Below are positions 22,977 to 33,257 of a DNA stretch of 64,000 nucleotides, one piece after another (within the stretch, counting starts at the first letter, position 1; each line of letters begins with the position of its first letter). A program made the translations under genes and the position numbers. Source of the DNA: Eustoma russellianum (Eukaryota; Streptophyta; Magnoliopsida; Gentianales; Gentianaceae); NCBI GenBank assembly GCA_036186865.1, contig AP025047.1, forward strand, positions 29,504,822 to 29,568,821, read 5' to 3'. The notes beneath the pieces are model-generated. The model did not search any database. It worked only from the letters and a program-made list of their open reading frames with translations, and was not told the origin of the DNA.

Positions 22977-23231
22977 GAGAGAGAGAAAGAGAGGAGGTAA
23001 TATGCTTCTGTTATACCTACTCCCAGACGAGGAGAACAAATCACAAAGATCTCCTCCAGTGCCTCTCGAGGGTCCGAAAAATAGGTGAACGAGAAACAAG
23101 ACAGATACACTTATCAGCAAATAAACTTTTAGCGATTGCATATGCCTCAGCAATATCTTCATACGCAGGGTCCCGAATGCAATGCAATTAATATAGGTTT
23201 TAGATCCATCACCCTCTGCATTGAAATCAAA

Positions 23232-23626
23232 CTCACAGTTAAAAAACCTAGAAATAGGGAGTTTCACAAATATAAGTAAGGAGATACAGAGTCAAAATGC
23301 ACCAGACGCACATAGCCACATCAGGAAGACACAACTGACACAAAGTTCACCATCAGTTTCAATTCAAGAAGAGAGGCAGAAAGCTAAAATAAGATGAAGT
23401 ATAAGTCGGTAAAACATTTTGAATGAATAAAGACACTGTCAGCCATAGGAGGAGATTTGCAAGATGAGCAGATCACTCTTACCGGTTAAACAATAGCTCC
23501 TGGGAAAAGACGAGGGGTCTTTCGAATCAAAACCTGATTTTATGGAACTGAACACCAGCTGGTAAAACACAATGCATTCACTTAAAGACATGAATGATGA
23601 TTGAAAAGACTACATACTTCTAAAAA
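23232..23626. other. SCD1 block A intron, proximal part
   Basis: No exon is recognised. The last 40 bases before the LTR (about 23588-23621, GAATGATGATTGAAAAG...) match a repeat unit at 26711-26738 on the other side of the solo LTR. Confidence 0.55.
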
Positions 23627-23843
23627 TGTTGACAAAAAGGGGTTTGAGTGATTTCAAAATACATAATTTAAATAACGTGTTACAAAGAAATGCATGACAT
23701 ATTTTATGACATAACACGTTGTTGCATATAACTTGCCTTATATAGTTCATATATAATGTTGCCGTACTAACGAGCCATGAAGCGTTAAAGCTTACATCAA
23801 ATGGCAAACATTTGTTGTGTTTATACTATTTTCAGGTGCCACC

Positions 23844-23908
23844 ATTAATGAACTAAACTAGTTCATTAAGTGAAGTACTTAGTTAATTAAACTAAGTAGT
23901 TCATTAAA
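23844..23908. repeat. clustered palindromes near the Sirevirus LTR start
   Basis: TTAATGAACTAAACTAGTTC, AGTACT and AACTAAGTAGTT form adjacent inverted repeats. The same cluster is kept at about 38820-38888, 46520-46585, 51620-51683 and 53130-53197 in the other LTR copies. Confidence 0.8.
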
Positions 23909-24912
23909 GGAAACAATATTTGGACAAGGCACAAAGGCAACAAGATTAAGTTAGGAAAGTCTCCTCCTCCTCTTACATCATGATTATACACGCATACATA
24001 TATACAAATATATACATTTTCAGATTTTTTGAAAAAGACACATACACATGTATTCCAACGTACTACCGACACGTTATATATTTTACGTACATACGTTAAC
24101 GTCACACCACCATACTTAACTCATACTTATAAGTATATTCAGGTCTTATATCATATGATATAAGTAATAGTGATGACAAATTAAATACGACACGTTAAAA
24201 GGTTCTAAACCAAAAATTGTCGTATCGGGCGAATACCGAAACTTCGACAACGTGTCACGTACTTGCCATAAATAGATGGTCAGCCCCTATACCTCAAAAA
24301 TCATTATTAATTTCGTGCATATGATGATATTTTCAGCCATAAAATCATTCCATATTGGCACACACAAATCACCCCACATTAAGGCCAAATTGTGGAGATT
24401 CCAATTTCAATTTTGTCACATGTTAATGGCGCCACTTTAGACCAGCTAAGTGCTGAGAATTAAAGTTTATATTATATATATTATGTGTAGCATAATGTAT
24501 ATAACATGTGCAAAAAGTTGGAATTTAATTAGAGAAAAATCGGGGTAATCGATAAACATCGAAAATTCGGTTTTCTACGTACACAACACATGGAACATTT
24601 TTGGCACATCATACGACACGTATCTAGACACTTTTTACATATGTCATACATCTTAAAGTGTTCTAGAAAATTAAATTAAGGGCTGATTGGAATATAACAT
24701 GTGTGTATTATTAAATGTGCACTATTTTACAAAGTTAGCAAAAATAAAATTCAGCACATGCATATACATGTATACACGCCCCTACAGCTGAGATGGGGCA
24801 TATGTTGAGCCTTGTTGGCATATTGATTGGTCAAGAATCAATCATACAATGTTGGTGATTTAAAGAAAGAAGCTACAAAAGGTAATGTTTCAAACTTTAT
24901 CTCATTTGAAAC

Positions 24913-25267
24913 ACATGCTGAAAATTTCAGCATGTAAATACTAGGCTGGCCGATTTTTTGGCATTCATGAAGAGATATCTTGTGTCTTGAAACATGTGGT
25001 TAATTGGAAGAAGAAATGGAAGTAATTTGAATAAGATACAAAGCCATAAAGTGTGATATCTTGAATATCACACATGCTGAAATTTTTCAGCATGTGTGGA
25101 ATGAACCTTGGCCGAATTTTAGGCCATGTTGGTGTCCAAATTTCATTTCCAAAATGATGAGAATATTTGCTACTAATTGGTGATTTATTTTAAAAGAAAA
25201 ATCAATGAAAATTTGGAAGTAATTTGAAATGGAGCATCATGTATCACATGCTGAAATTTCAGCATGT
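24913..25267. repeat. three CATGCTGAAA/TTTCAGCATG palindromes in the LTR
   Basis: Positions 24913-24935, 25072-25095 and 25246-25267 each carry the arms ACATGCTGAAA and TTTCAGCATGT separated by 1, 2 and 0 bases. They are spaced about 160-175 bp apart and each is followed within about 30 bp by GGCCGA. Confidence 0.9.
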
Positions 25268-26670
25268 CAACTACTCTTAATGGCCGATTTTTATCACCTT
25301 ATGTGAAGAAATTTTATCTTGCTTGAATTGGATGATAATCTTATGAGTTATGGCAACTAATTTATGTTGATTTTGGCACATGCTTTTAGTGGAATTTTCA
25401 GATTTTCCGAGTCATCAAATGATGACATCATTCAACCAATCATGAAGTGCCAAGTAAGCAAAGGTTAAATGATCATCAAATGAGAAGGTGCCAAGTAAGC
25501 AAGATCATGTCACAATGATGCCACACATTCTCCCAAGAACTTAGAAGACAATTTTCAAGAGGGAAGAGCACCTAAGGGGGGACGGCATTTTGCATAAATG
25601 GAAAGGAGAAGAGCAAAACAAAAGACAAGAACAAGAGTTGCAAATTCAAAGATCAAAAGTGTTCTAGCCTTCTTCTTCTACACTCTCTTTCTTTCTTTCT
25701 TCTTGAAAGCCTATTGTACTTACATTCATATTCTTGAATAGGCTTATCTTAGACCACCACATATTCTATATCTTTGTAAAATATTGATCAAGGTGTGATC
25801 AATCTTCATTCTTGCAAGGTGGTGGTGTTCGTGCGAATTGTATTCATCGTACAAGGTTTGTAAAGGGTTGGAGTTGGTGTGTAACTCCATCAACCATGTG
25901 GTAAGGTGTTTTTGTGTTGTGTGATTAGTGTGAACGAGGAAGGTGTTCCTCGAAGACTGGAGTAGGTTGTTGATAACCGAACCAGTATAAAATTCTTGGT
26001 GTCATTTACTTTCAGCACTGATTTTCTGTTTCAGCACTATTTACTGTTTTTAATCACGTTCGTAAAAATAGTAAACGAATTTCAAAAATCACGAAACTTT
26101 CAGGAAATATAGCCACACGTTCTAAGGTTCTTTTGGCACATGTTTCAACCATTTTGGACAAGTATAAGTCATCCAAACGTCCAAAGTTCTGAGACTAGTG
26201 CAGTCTGATTTTCAGGCTTGCAAAGGTTAAGACTTTGATTGTATTTGACTAACTTCCCAAAAGAATTTTTCAAAACTGTTTCAACCCATTTAAATATAAC
26301 TTATAAGGGGTTAGTGATTAAAATTTCAGAGCATTTAGAGTAACGTACAAATAGGAAGTAATTTTTGAAATCAGTCTACCGTTTCTGGCAGATTTGCGCA
26401 ATCTGACCACCAACGAATTTTCAAGGGGTTAGAGGTTGAATTTAAATCTGAAATTTTTAGGAGACACTCATAACATCTGAGGCTAAGTTCTCTCCAAATT
26501 TCAGAATTTTCGAAGACCTGCAACCTAGTTTTCAAAACGTTTTAAAACTGGTCCTGAAAACAGAAACTGTTTTCAGAAGTTAGGTTTTTGGTTCAAACTA
26601 ATTTTAAAAACCACATTTTCCACACCCACTATTCAACCCTCCCTTCTAGTGGTGCCTTGCAGATCCTACA

Positions 26671-26866
26671 CTATTCATGTAGGCTTCATAAAAACTAGTC
26701 TTGCAAGTCTTGAATGATGATTGAAAAGACTACATACTTTCAAATACTATTCGTGCAGACTCCATAAAAACTAGTCTTACAAGTCTTGAATGATGATTTT
26801 CAAAGTGGGTCCCTCAAGTACTATTCATGGAAGACTTTAAGGATTTGTCTTCAACTTAAAATCTTT
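26671..26866. repeat. tandem repeat, about 75 bp x 2.5
   Basis: Units start CTATTC(A/G)TG at 26671, 26747 and 26821 and contain CATAAAAACTAGTCTT and CAAGTCTTGAATGATGATT. A piece of the same unit lies left of the solo LTR, so the LTR landed within this array. Confidence 0.85.
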
Positions 26867-27675
26867 CTTGGATTGTGAATGGCTTTTTTGGACACCCTCC
26901 AATTCGAACTAGGCCTTGTCTTTTTAGAGAATTGTAGCCCATTGAGTGTAGAAAATAACCATGTAAAGTTCTCTGCATTTGGCCCAACCATTAAGAAGAT
27001 ACATCCAAATTACTGAAGGTATGTCACAGAATTCGATAGAAACATTACTTTAATTTGCATGCTGTTTATGGCTATCAAGACGACTGATTTTGGAAAACGT
27101 ACAAGAAGTAAAGTTGTAGATCTTTGTCTTAACTCTCCAACGCATCTTGAAACTCTTAATTTGGCCTTGTGGTTGAAGAGCTACGTCAATTCTACCAAAA
27201 CTGATCCTGCAGAAACTCACAATCAGAGCTGGACCTAATCTAATACAACATAAACATTTAAAAAACAAAATAAAGAACACATTCTAATTTAATGATATTT
27301 TACAATGGTTCTAAAAATTCTTATAAATCATGTTATAAGTTCAATAAAGTGAACCCAATGTATAAATTCCTTTGATTCATCTTGCATATGTTTAAATAGG
27401 AAGACCCCTGCTTCATTCATTAATTTCTTAGTTTTACTTGTTAAGGGTCCTTGATCTTGTATTTTTGTAACATTATGTGCATTTTCATTATCTTAACATA
27501 GATGAGGGTTATGGACCTCATCAGAATCCATATAAAACTATTGCATTTTCACTGAGATAAAGAAGAATTCGTTCACAATTTAAACAACATTCTCCAGGCG
27601 AAAGTTAAATCGGAAAAGTAAGTTCTATTAGGAAAGGAAAAGGCTGGAAGCAAATGAATTTGATTGAAATCTAAC
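26867..27675. other. SCD1 block A intron, no exon recognised
   Basis: No coding signal or terminal repeat is visible. Text near 27050-27250 has the style of decayed LTR sequence but could not be matched to another copy in the window. Confidence 0.45.
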
Positions 27676-27849
27676 CGTTGGAAGCTGAGGAGGAGGACGG
27701 TAGAGAGAGTGATATGGAAGAGGATACTGAATGATAAGCTATGGCAAGTACATCACGCTTTCACCATTGAACCCCTTAACGTTATCCATGGTACGAACCT
27801 CCGTAGCGAATCCGCATACCACAAAGTACTCAAAGATCCGATTAGCCAT

Positions 27850-28139
27850 AACTTAGAGAATTCCGCTGCAGATGAACAAAAGTAACAGAATGCCACGAGA
27901 ATTCTTCCTTCTTCAGGCGATCGTTGGTGGTCGACCCAGATTGGATCCGCAGTTGAATGAATGGAGACTTCATTCTTGATTAAAGTATGGAAACTTTTGT
28001 TGGAGAAAATGGAAAGATATTGAAATTGGGCCAAGTTGCAAACTGTGGTTGGCAACGTAATATGAGCTAATGTTATGATTAATTTCATTGGTGATAAGTG
28101 GAAACTAATGAGTCTTTAATTATCTACACGACTAGTAGA
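27850..28139 (-). other. 5' flank of SCD1 exon 1 (former leader/promoter region)
   Basis: This is sequence upstream of the ATG at 27849 on the minus strand. No upstream coding exon is seen, in keeping with an N-terminal exon. No clear TATA box was identified. Confidence 0.4.
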
Positions 28140-29492
28140 TAATTGTAGGCTTTTGAATCACCCAATTTTGATACCGGATGAATGAAAAATTAATGCTGAA
28201 AGTAAAGGAAAGAGTCAGCTCAGTTCGGTCCGTACCTAGGCGCGGGCTCACGGAGCGGACTGAGAGGTGTACCTGATGGGTTCAGGTTGTGGACTGGGCT
28301 ATAGGCCGAACTGCGGGCTACAGACTGCAGGCCGGGTCCTGTAGCATTAGGTCGGATCTTGTCATCCGAGGTGGAGTTTGTTCCAGTTCAAATTCTCGAG
28401 GTTGTTAAGATAGGATAAAGTTAAATTTTTAAAAGTTGTTGAACCTTAACTGGCCGAGCTGACCAGAAATCTGTTTTGATCTGACGGTCCAGATTGAATA
28501 GTTAGATGATCTAACGGATGAGGACAGACCTGGCGTGGTTATCTGATCCAATGGTTCAAGCCGAGCCGGTATCTGATCCTACGGCTGAGATTTGACTGAC
28601 TGTAACTGCTGACCTCAGAATTTCCCTATAAATAGTGGCTGAAGGTGACTTCCGTGGACACATACTCAGAATTCAAAGTTCATTTCTTTCTCTACAATAT
28701 CCCTTGCTTCGTTTTTCATACTCTCTGAAACACCTTACATTTTCGTATACCGAGAAGGTGAGGACATCTTAAAGGTTCGTAGAGTTCAACGCTGTAGTGC
28801 TGCTCACCTGAACTGATTTCTGTTGTATCCTGGGAGACGGTTGTTCCTCTAGTTGGGGACAGTGTACCGGAGCAATAACGTATTAAGGACAGAGTCTTGG
28901 ACTCAACTCGGATCTCTGCTCAGTGAAGCTATGAAGGTTATTGCCGAGCTAAGCTCTGCTTTATGCTGGGCTTAGCTGCCTGTGGGATAGCGCATCATTG
29001 TTGTTATACAGTGTTGTTGTGCTGAGCTCTGTTGTTTGGCTGAGGACATTCATTGTTCTGCAGCTCTGTAGTGCTGAGCTCTGCTCGGCTGAAGCGGCTG
29101 AGAGCACAACTCTCGCTTATTGTACCGAGGTCAGCAGGTCAGTGACCAGCCCAGAACGCAAATACAATTGCGCCGACTGGACTAATCTGATCTGTCTGAT
29201 CAGATTGACTCTAGTTTAGCTCTGCTGGAAGGCTGACAACACAAAATAGTGGTTCTAAAGTGTTGCTCAGTTCAGGTCGGCAGGTCGGCTGACGGTTCAG
29301 AACACAAACTCGATTGCGCTATCTGAACTGTCTTGACTTAGCAGATCTATCCAGTCTATCCTGAGCTTGCAAATCAGCCATTACTGTACAGAAGTCAATT
29401 TGTCTGACTTGAATTATTCCCAACAATTCTTAAGACGTTAGTTTTTTTGATTCTGTACTGATTCCTGTGTGTTTCTGTCTGACAGAGACTAA
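28140..29492 (+). repeat. probable copia-4 5' LTR and leader
   Basis: A TATA box (TATAAATAG, 28627-28635) is followed by pyrimidine-rich leader sequence. Further on, words such as GCTGAGCTCTG recur. No canonical TGGTATCAGAG primer site was found and there is no second LTR to compare, so the edges are uncertain. Confidence 0.5.
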
Positions 29493-30484
29493 ATGGAGAA
29501 CACGAGTTCAAACTTAGTGCAAGGTGCATACGTGCATAGCTCTGCTCCAATGGCACCAAATGTTGGGGTGCCGAAGAATGTTCCCTGCACAGGGGTCCTG
29601 CAGTGGCCCAGTTGGAGAAACCGGAGAAGTTCAGGGGGAGCTTCTTCAAGCGTTGGCAGCAGAAGATGCTGATCTTCTTAATGACCATGGGGTTGGCTTC
29701 TTTTCTAACTGAGGACCCGCCTGTGGGGCGCTCTGAGGAGGACCAGACCCAAACTATGGAACAAAAACTTTTTGCTAAGGCCTGGAACTTCAACAATTAT
29801 GTTTTTTTGAGCCATATTTTGGGGTGCTTGGACAACTCCTTGTACGGTCTGGTCTACATATACAAAATCGTAAAGACTCTGTGGCAGGTTTTGGAAAAGA
29901 AATACCACACGGAAGATACCGGCACTAAGAAATTTATTGTTGGCAAATTCCTGGATTTTAAAATGTCTGACTCTCGCACTGTTGTTTCTCAAGTTGTGGA
30001 ACTCCAGACATTGACAGCCGAGATGGAAGAGGAGGGCATGTTGCTCAGTGAATCTTTCGTGGTGGCTGCAGTGATTAAGAAGCTACCTCTTTCGTGTAGG
30101 GAATTCAGAAGCTACTTCAAACACAAACGAAAGGAGATGACATTGGAAGATTTGATTGTCCAACTCCGCATAGAGGAAGACAATCACAGATCTAAACGTA
30201 AGTCACAGTCGAGTGCTGGTCAGGACAAGGTCCACGTTGCAGAGGCCAAGAAAAAGAAAGGCCAACTCAGGGTGAACAAGAAAGGCAAGCAGGTCTCCAA
30301 GAAGTTCACCGGGAAATGCTACAACTGTGGCATTCAGGGGAATGTCAGCAATGAGAGCAGAAAGCCCAAGAAGAAGCAGACCAAGGCAAAGGCCATCATA
30401 ATCAATGCCATGGATGATCTGAACCTCTGTGTCATGGTCTCAGAATGCAATGCCTGTGGGGAATATGCGCGAATGGTGGCTTGA
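29493..30484 (+). pseudogene. copia-4 gag (frameshifted)
   Basis: The likely start is ATGGAGAACACG at 29493. The frame then shifts near 29590-29600, next to a GGGG run, into the 29603-30484 frame. That frame shows the UBN2-type gag: PEKFRGSFFKRWQQKM, LWQVLEKKYHTEDTG, FLDFKMSDSRTVVSQV and VAAVIKKLPLSCREF. The basic tail has a damaged zinc knuckle, CYNCGIQGNVSNES, lacking the His and last Cys. The particle-forming fold may be encoded but RNA binding is probably lost. Confidence 0.87.
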
Positions 30485-32433
30485 TATTGGCGCCACAAGA
30501 CATGTCTGCTCCAGCAGAGAGATGTTCACAGAGTACCAGCCCGGGAACAATGAACAGCTTTACATGAGAAACTCAGCCTCTTCGAAGATTGAAGGCGAGG
30601 GCAAAGTTGTTCTGAAACTGACCTCGGGGAAGAACCTGACTCTGCCGAATGTGCTGCACGTCCCCGACATTTGGAAGAATTTAGTATCTGGATTTCTTCT
30701 AGTCATGCATGGCTTTAGGCTAGTGTTAGAGTCCAATAAGGTTATTCTTTCGAAAAATGGCATGTATTTAGGGAAGGGGTACTTGTCGAATAGGATATTT
30801 AAATTGAATGTCATCACTATTGTATCCAAAAGAGATTTGCCCACAGAGGCTAATGAGAATGCTTCATGTTCTATTTACATGCTTGAATATTCTTGTTTAT
30901 GGCCTTTTCGTTTGGGACATGGGAATTATAAGTCATTACAACGATTGGTTAATCTTGACTTGTTGTCCAAGTTAAAATTTGATAATGAGAAATGCCAAAT
31001 ATGTGTTGAACCGAAGATGGCAAGAGCGCCATTTCATTCAATAGAAAGGAACAATGAACCTTTAGATTTAATTCATACCGATGTGTGTGATTTAAAGATT
31101 GTGCAAACGAGAGGTGGTAAAAAGTATTTCGTAACCTTTATCGACGATTCACTATACTGTTACGTCTATTTGCTAAGTAGCACAGACGAGGCCCTTGATG
31201 CTTTCAAGGACTATAACAATGAAGTTGAGAATCAACTTAGCAAGCGAATTAAAACAATTCGTAGTGATAGAGTGTCGAGTATGATGCACCATTTAATGAA
31301 TTCTGTTCGGAACATGGCATTATTCATCAAACGAATGCACCATATACACCTCAATCGAATGGTATTGTTGAATGCAAAAACCAAACTCTAAAAAAGATGA
31401 TGAATGCTATGTTGATAAGTTCGGGCTTACCCCAAAACTTGTGGGGGGAAGCCGTTCTCTCAGCTAGCGTCATTTTGAATAGAATTCCATCCAAGCAAAT
31501 GGATGAAACCCATGAGCTATGGAAATGCTACAAGCCTAGCTACAAATACTTGAAAGTATGGGGGTGTCTGGCTAAGGTCGTTGTACCTAAACCAAAACAA
31601 GTTAAAATTGGGCCTACAACAGTTGATTGCATATTCATCGGATATGCAACGAACAGTAGTGCATATCGTTTCTTGGTGCACAAATCCGATGTTCCTGACA
31701 TGCATGAAAACGTTTTCATGGAGTCAAGGAACGCAGTGTTCTTCGAAGATGTCTTTCCGAGGAAAAACAAGAAACAAGAACTGGTAAGCGAATGCGTGAG
31801 ACGACTCTTCAAGGTGATGAGGAATTCGTCAAAGCAAGCGTGCCACAATACCAACTTCGTTTGGATCTGATTTTTTAACCTATATGGTAGAAAATGAACC
31901 AAGGAACTTTTCCGAGGCAATGTCAACTCCAGAAGCTCCATTCTGAAAAGAGACAACTAACAGTGAGATAGACTTGATTCTTCAGAATCATACTTGGGAG
32001 TTGGTTGATCTTCCACCATGTAGTAAATCACTCGGGTGCAAGTGGATTTTCAAAAAGAAGTTGAAAGAGAATGGGTCTATCGAAAAGTACAAAGCCAGGT
32101 TGGTAGCTAAAGGCTATCGACGAAAGAAAGGCTTTGACTTTTTTGACACCTACTCACCAGTAACTAGAATCACTTTTATAAGGATCCTAGTTGCTATTGC
32201 AACACTCTATAATTTAGAAATCCACCAGATGGTTGTGAAGACTGCTTCTCTGAATGATGAGTAAGATGAAGAAATCTATATGTAATAACTGGAAGGGTTT
32301 GTGGTTCCAGGACAAGAGTCTAAAGTCTGTAGACTCGTAAAGTCCCCGTACGAACTTAAGCAACCAAATAAAAAGATTCAGATGGTCAATATGGACAGAA
32401 TTGGACAGAGTAGTGCTGAAATTTGAAAACATG
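30429..32433 (+). pseudogene. copia-4 protease, integrase and partial RT (broken)
   Basis: The protease motif reads LDIGATRHVC; Ile replaces the catalytic Thr/Ser (30483-30491). The GAG-pre-integrase box, HTDVCDL, FIDDSLYCYVY and a damaged 'RSDR' motif identify integrase, which changes frame near 31290 and 31391. A stop at 31868 ends the linker. RT begins at about 31974 (GCKWIFKKK, RLVAKGYRRKKGFDFFDTYSP). Its next motif is altered: HQMVVKTASLNDE replaces the usual H/WQMDVKTAFLNG, losing a catalytic Asp. Stops follow at 32262 and 32284. No YVDD is seen. Confidence 0.88.
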
Positions 32434-33257
32434 TTTCTCTTTGATTACTCAACCAAAAAAATTGATCTTTATATCAAAACACTCCTTAGGATGTCTAGTT
32501 TATGTTTCTAAAAGGCACTGACCTTAAACTATCCTTGATGAAAACAAAATTTAAGTTTTCTGGAAACTGGTCAGATTGCAGCTAGAATGGAGCAGTTATC
32601 TTGCAACGACTGAAAAACTAACTTTCCTTTGCTCAAATCAAGTGATTCTTATTGAAAATTAAAACCAACAGTATGAAGTATAACTCCACTAAAAATCACA
32701 AATTTTGAAAGTGTTTTGCTATTTTTTTCAAGATGTGTGAATTTGAGTGAAAAATGCATTGAAAACGAGCAGAAAACAGAAAAGTAGAAAGAAGAGAAGA
32801 ACTATCCTGGTATGGTTAACGTGACCTACTCCAGTCCCAAGGAACATCTTTCCTTGGATTTCACTATGAAATAAACACAAATACAACAAGAACCAAGCTT
32901 GATCCATGGGTTAAACACCAACCGTATCCAAGACTTGGATGAACACATCTATGCAAATCTTGGTTGTAACACCTCTATCACCTATTGGTGTAGCCTTATA
33001 AACTTGGCTAACCAATCCTACAAAGATACCAAAAGAGGCTTGTAGCTCTACAACAAATATCACAAGAACACCTTGGTTACACAAAGAATGAATCAAGAAT
33101 GAAGAGAAGAAGATAACAAGATAATGAGCTTCAAATTTAGCTTTCAAGTGTGTGTTCCCTTCTTCACCTTTGTCTCCTATTTATACTGTGAAATAGGCCT
33201 TGAAGATAAGACCTCCAATGTGTCATCATCTTCATCATCATTGGTTGGCCACACAAT
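32434..33257 (-). repeat. decayed LTR-like remnant (minus orientation)
   Basis: The text CTACTCCAGTCCCAAGGAACA and the flanking layout resemble the minus-oriented Sirevirus LTRs (compare CTACTCCAGTCTTTGAGGACA at 44627), but overall similarity is low. It may be an LTR of a related family. It ends where SCD1 block B begins. Confidence 0.4.

Larger units (their letters stand above)
23627..26670 (+). repeat. solo LTR of the Sirevirus family (3.04 kb)
   Basis: It starts TGTTGACAAAAAGGGG and ends CCTTGCAGATCCTACA. It matches the plus-strand LTR at 52927-55722 and the reverse complements of 43921-46798 and 49030-51898 throughout. No primer site follows and no polypurine tract precedes it, so it is a solo LTR left by LTR-LTR recombination. 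It lies in the intron of SCD1 block A. Flanking 5-bp repeats were not found; it sits within a tandem array that obscures them. Confidence 0.92.
22810..27849 (-). pseudogene. SCD1: SCD1-like DENN-domain gene, block A (N-terminal exons)
   Basis: Exon 1 is 27676-27849 (ATG at 27849): MANRIFEYFVVCGFATE, then MYLP, a TAG in place of Ser, then QYPLPYHSLYRPPPQLPT, followed by GT. This is the start of the uDENN module of plant SCD1. About 23017-23231 encodes EGDGSKTYINCIAF, DPAYEDIAEAYA, FADKCICLVSRSP and EALEEIFVIC. It needs three frame corrections of one base each (near 23175, 23066 and 23035), each in a short C or T run. A weak trace of the next exon (KPL...) may lie at 22810-22850. A piece of about 37 residues between the exons was not found. 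A solo Sirevirus LTR fills the intron. In SCD1 the DENN module acts in Rab-linked vesicle traffic. This copy is dead. Confidence 0.87.
28140..32433 (+). mobile_element. copia-4: degraded, 3'-truncated copia element
   Basis: It holds a probable LTR and leader, gag, protease, integrase and the first half of RT, all on the plus strand and all with lesions. RT stops being recognisable near 32400, so RNase H and the 3' LTR are missing. Its right side joins an unrelated LTR-like remnant. Confidence 0.85.

Noticed and set aside
24913..25267. CRISPR-like array
   Set aside because: The repeats are short palindromes at 160-175-bp spacing in a plant LTR, with no spacer regularity and no cas genes.
28140..29492. 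Host gene upstream of copia-4
   Set aside because: The TATA box and pyrimidine leader feed directly into copia gag, so an LTR is the simpler reading, though its edges are unresolved.
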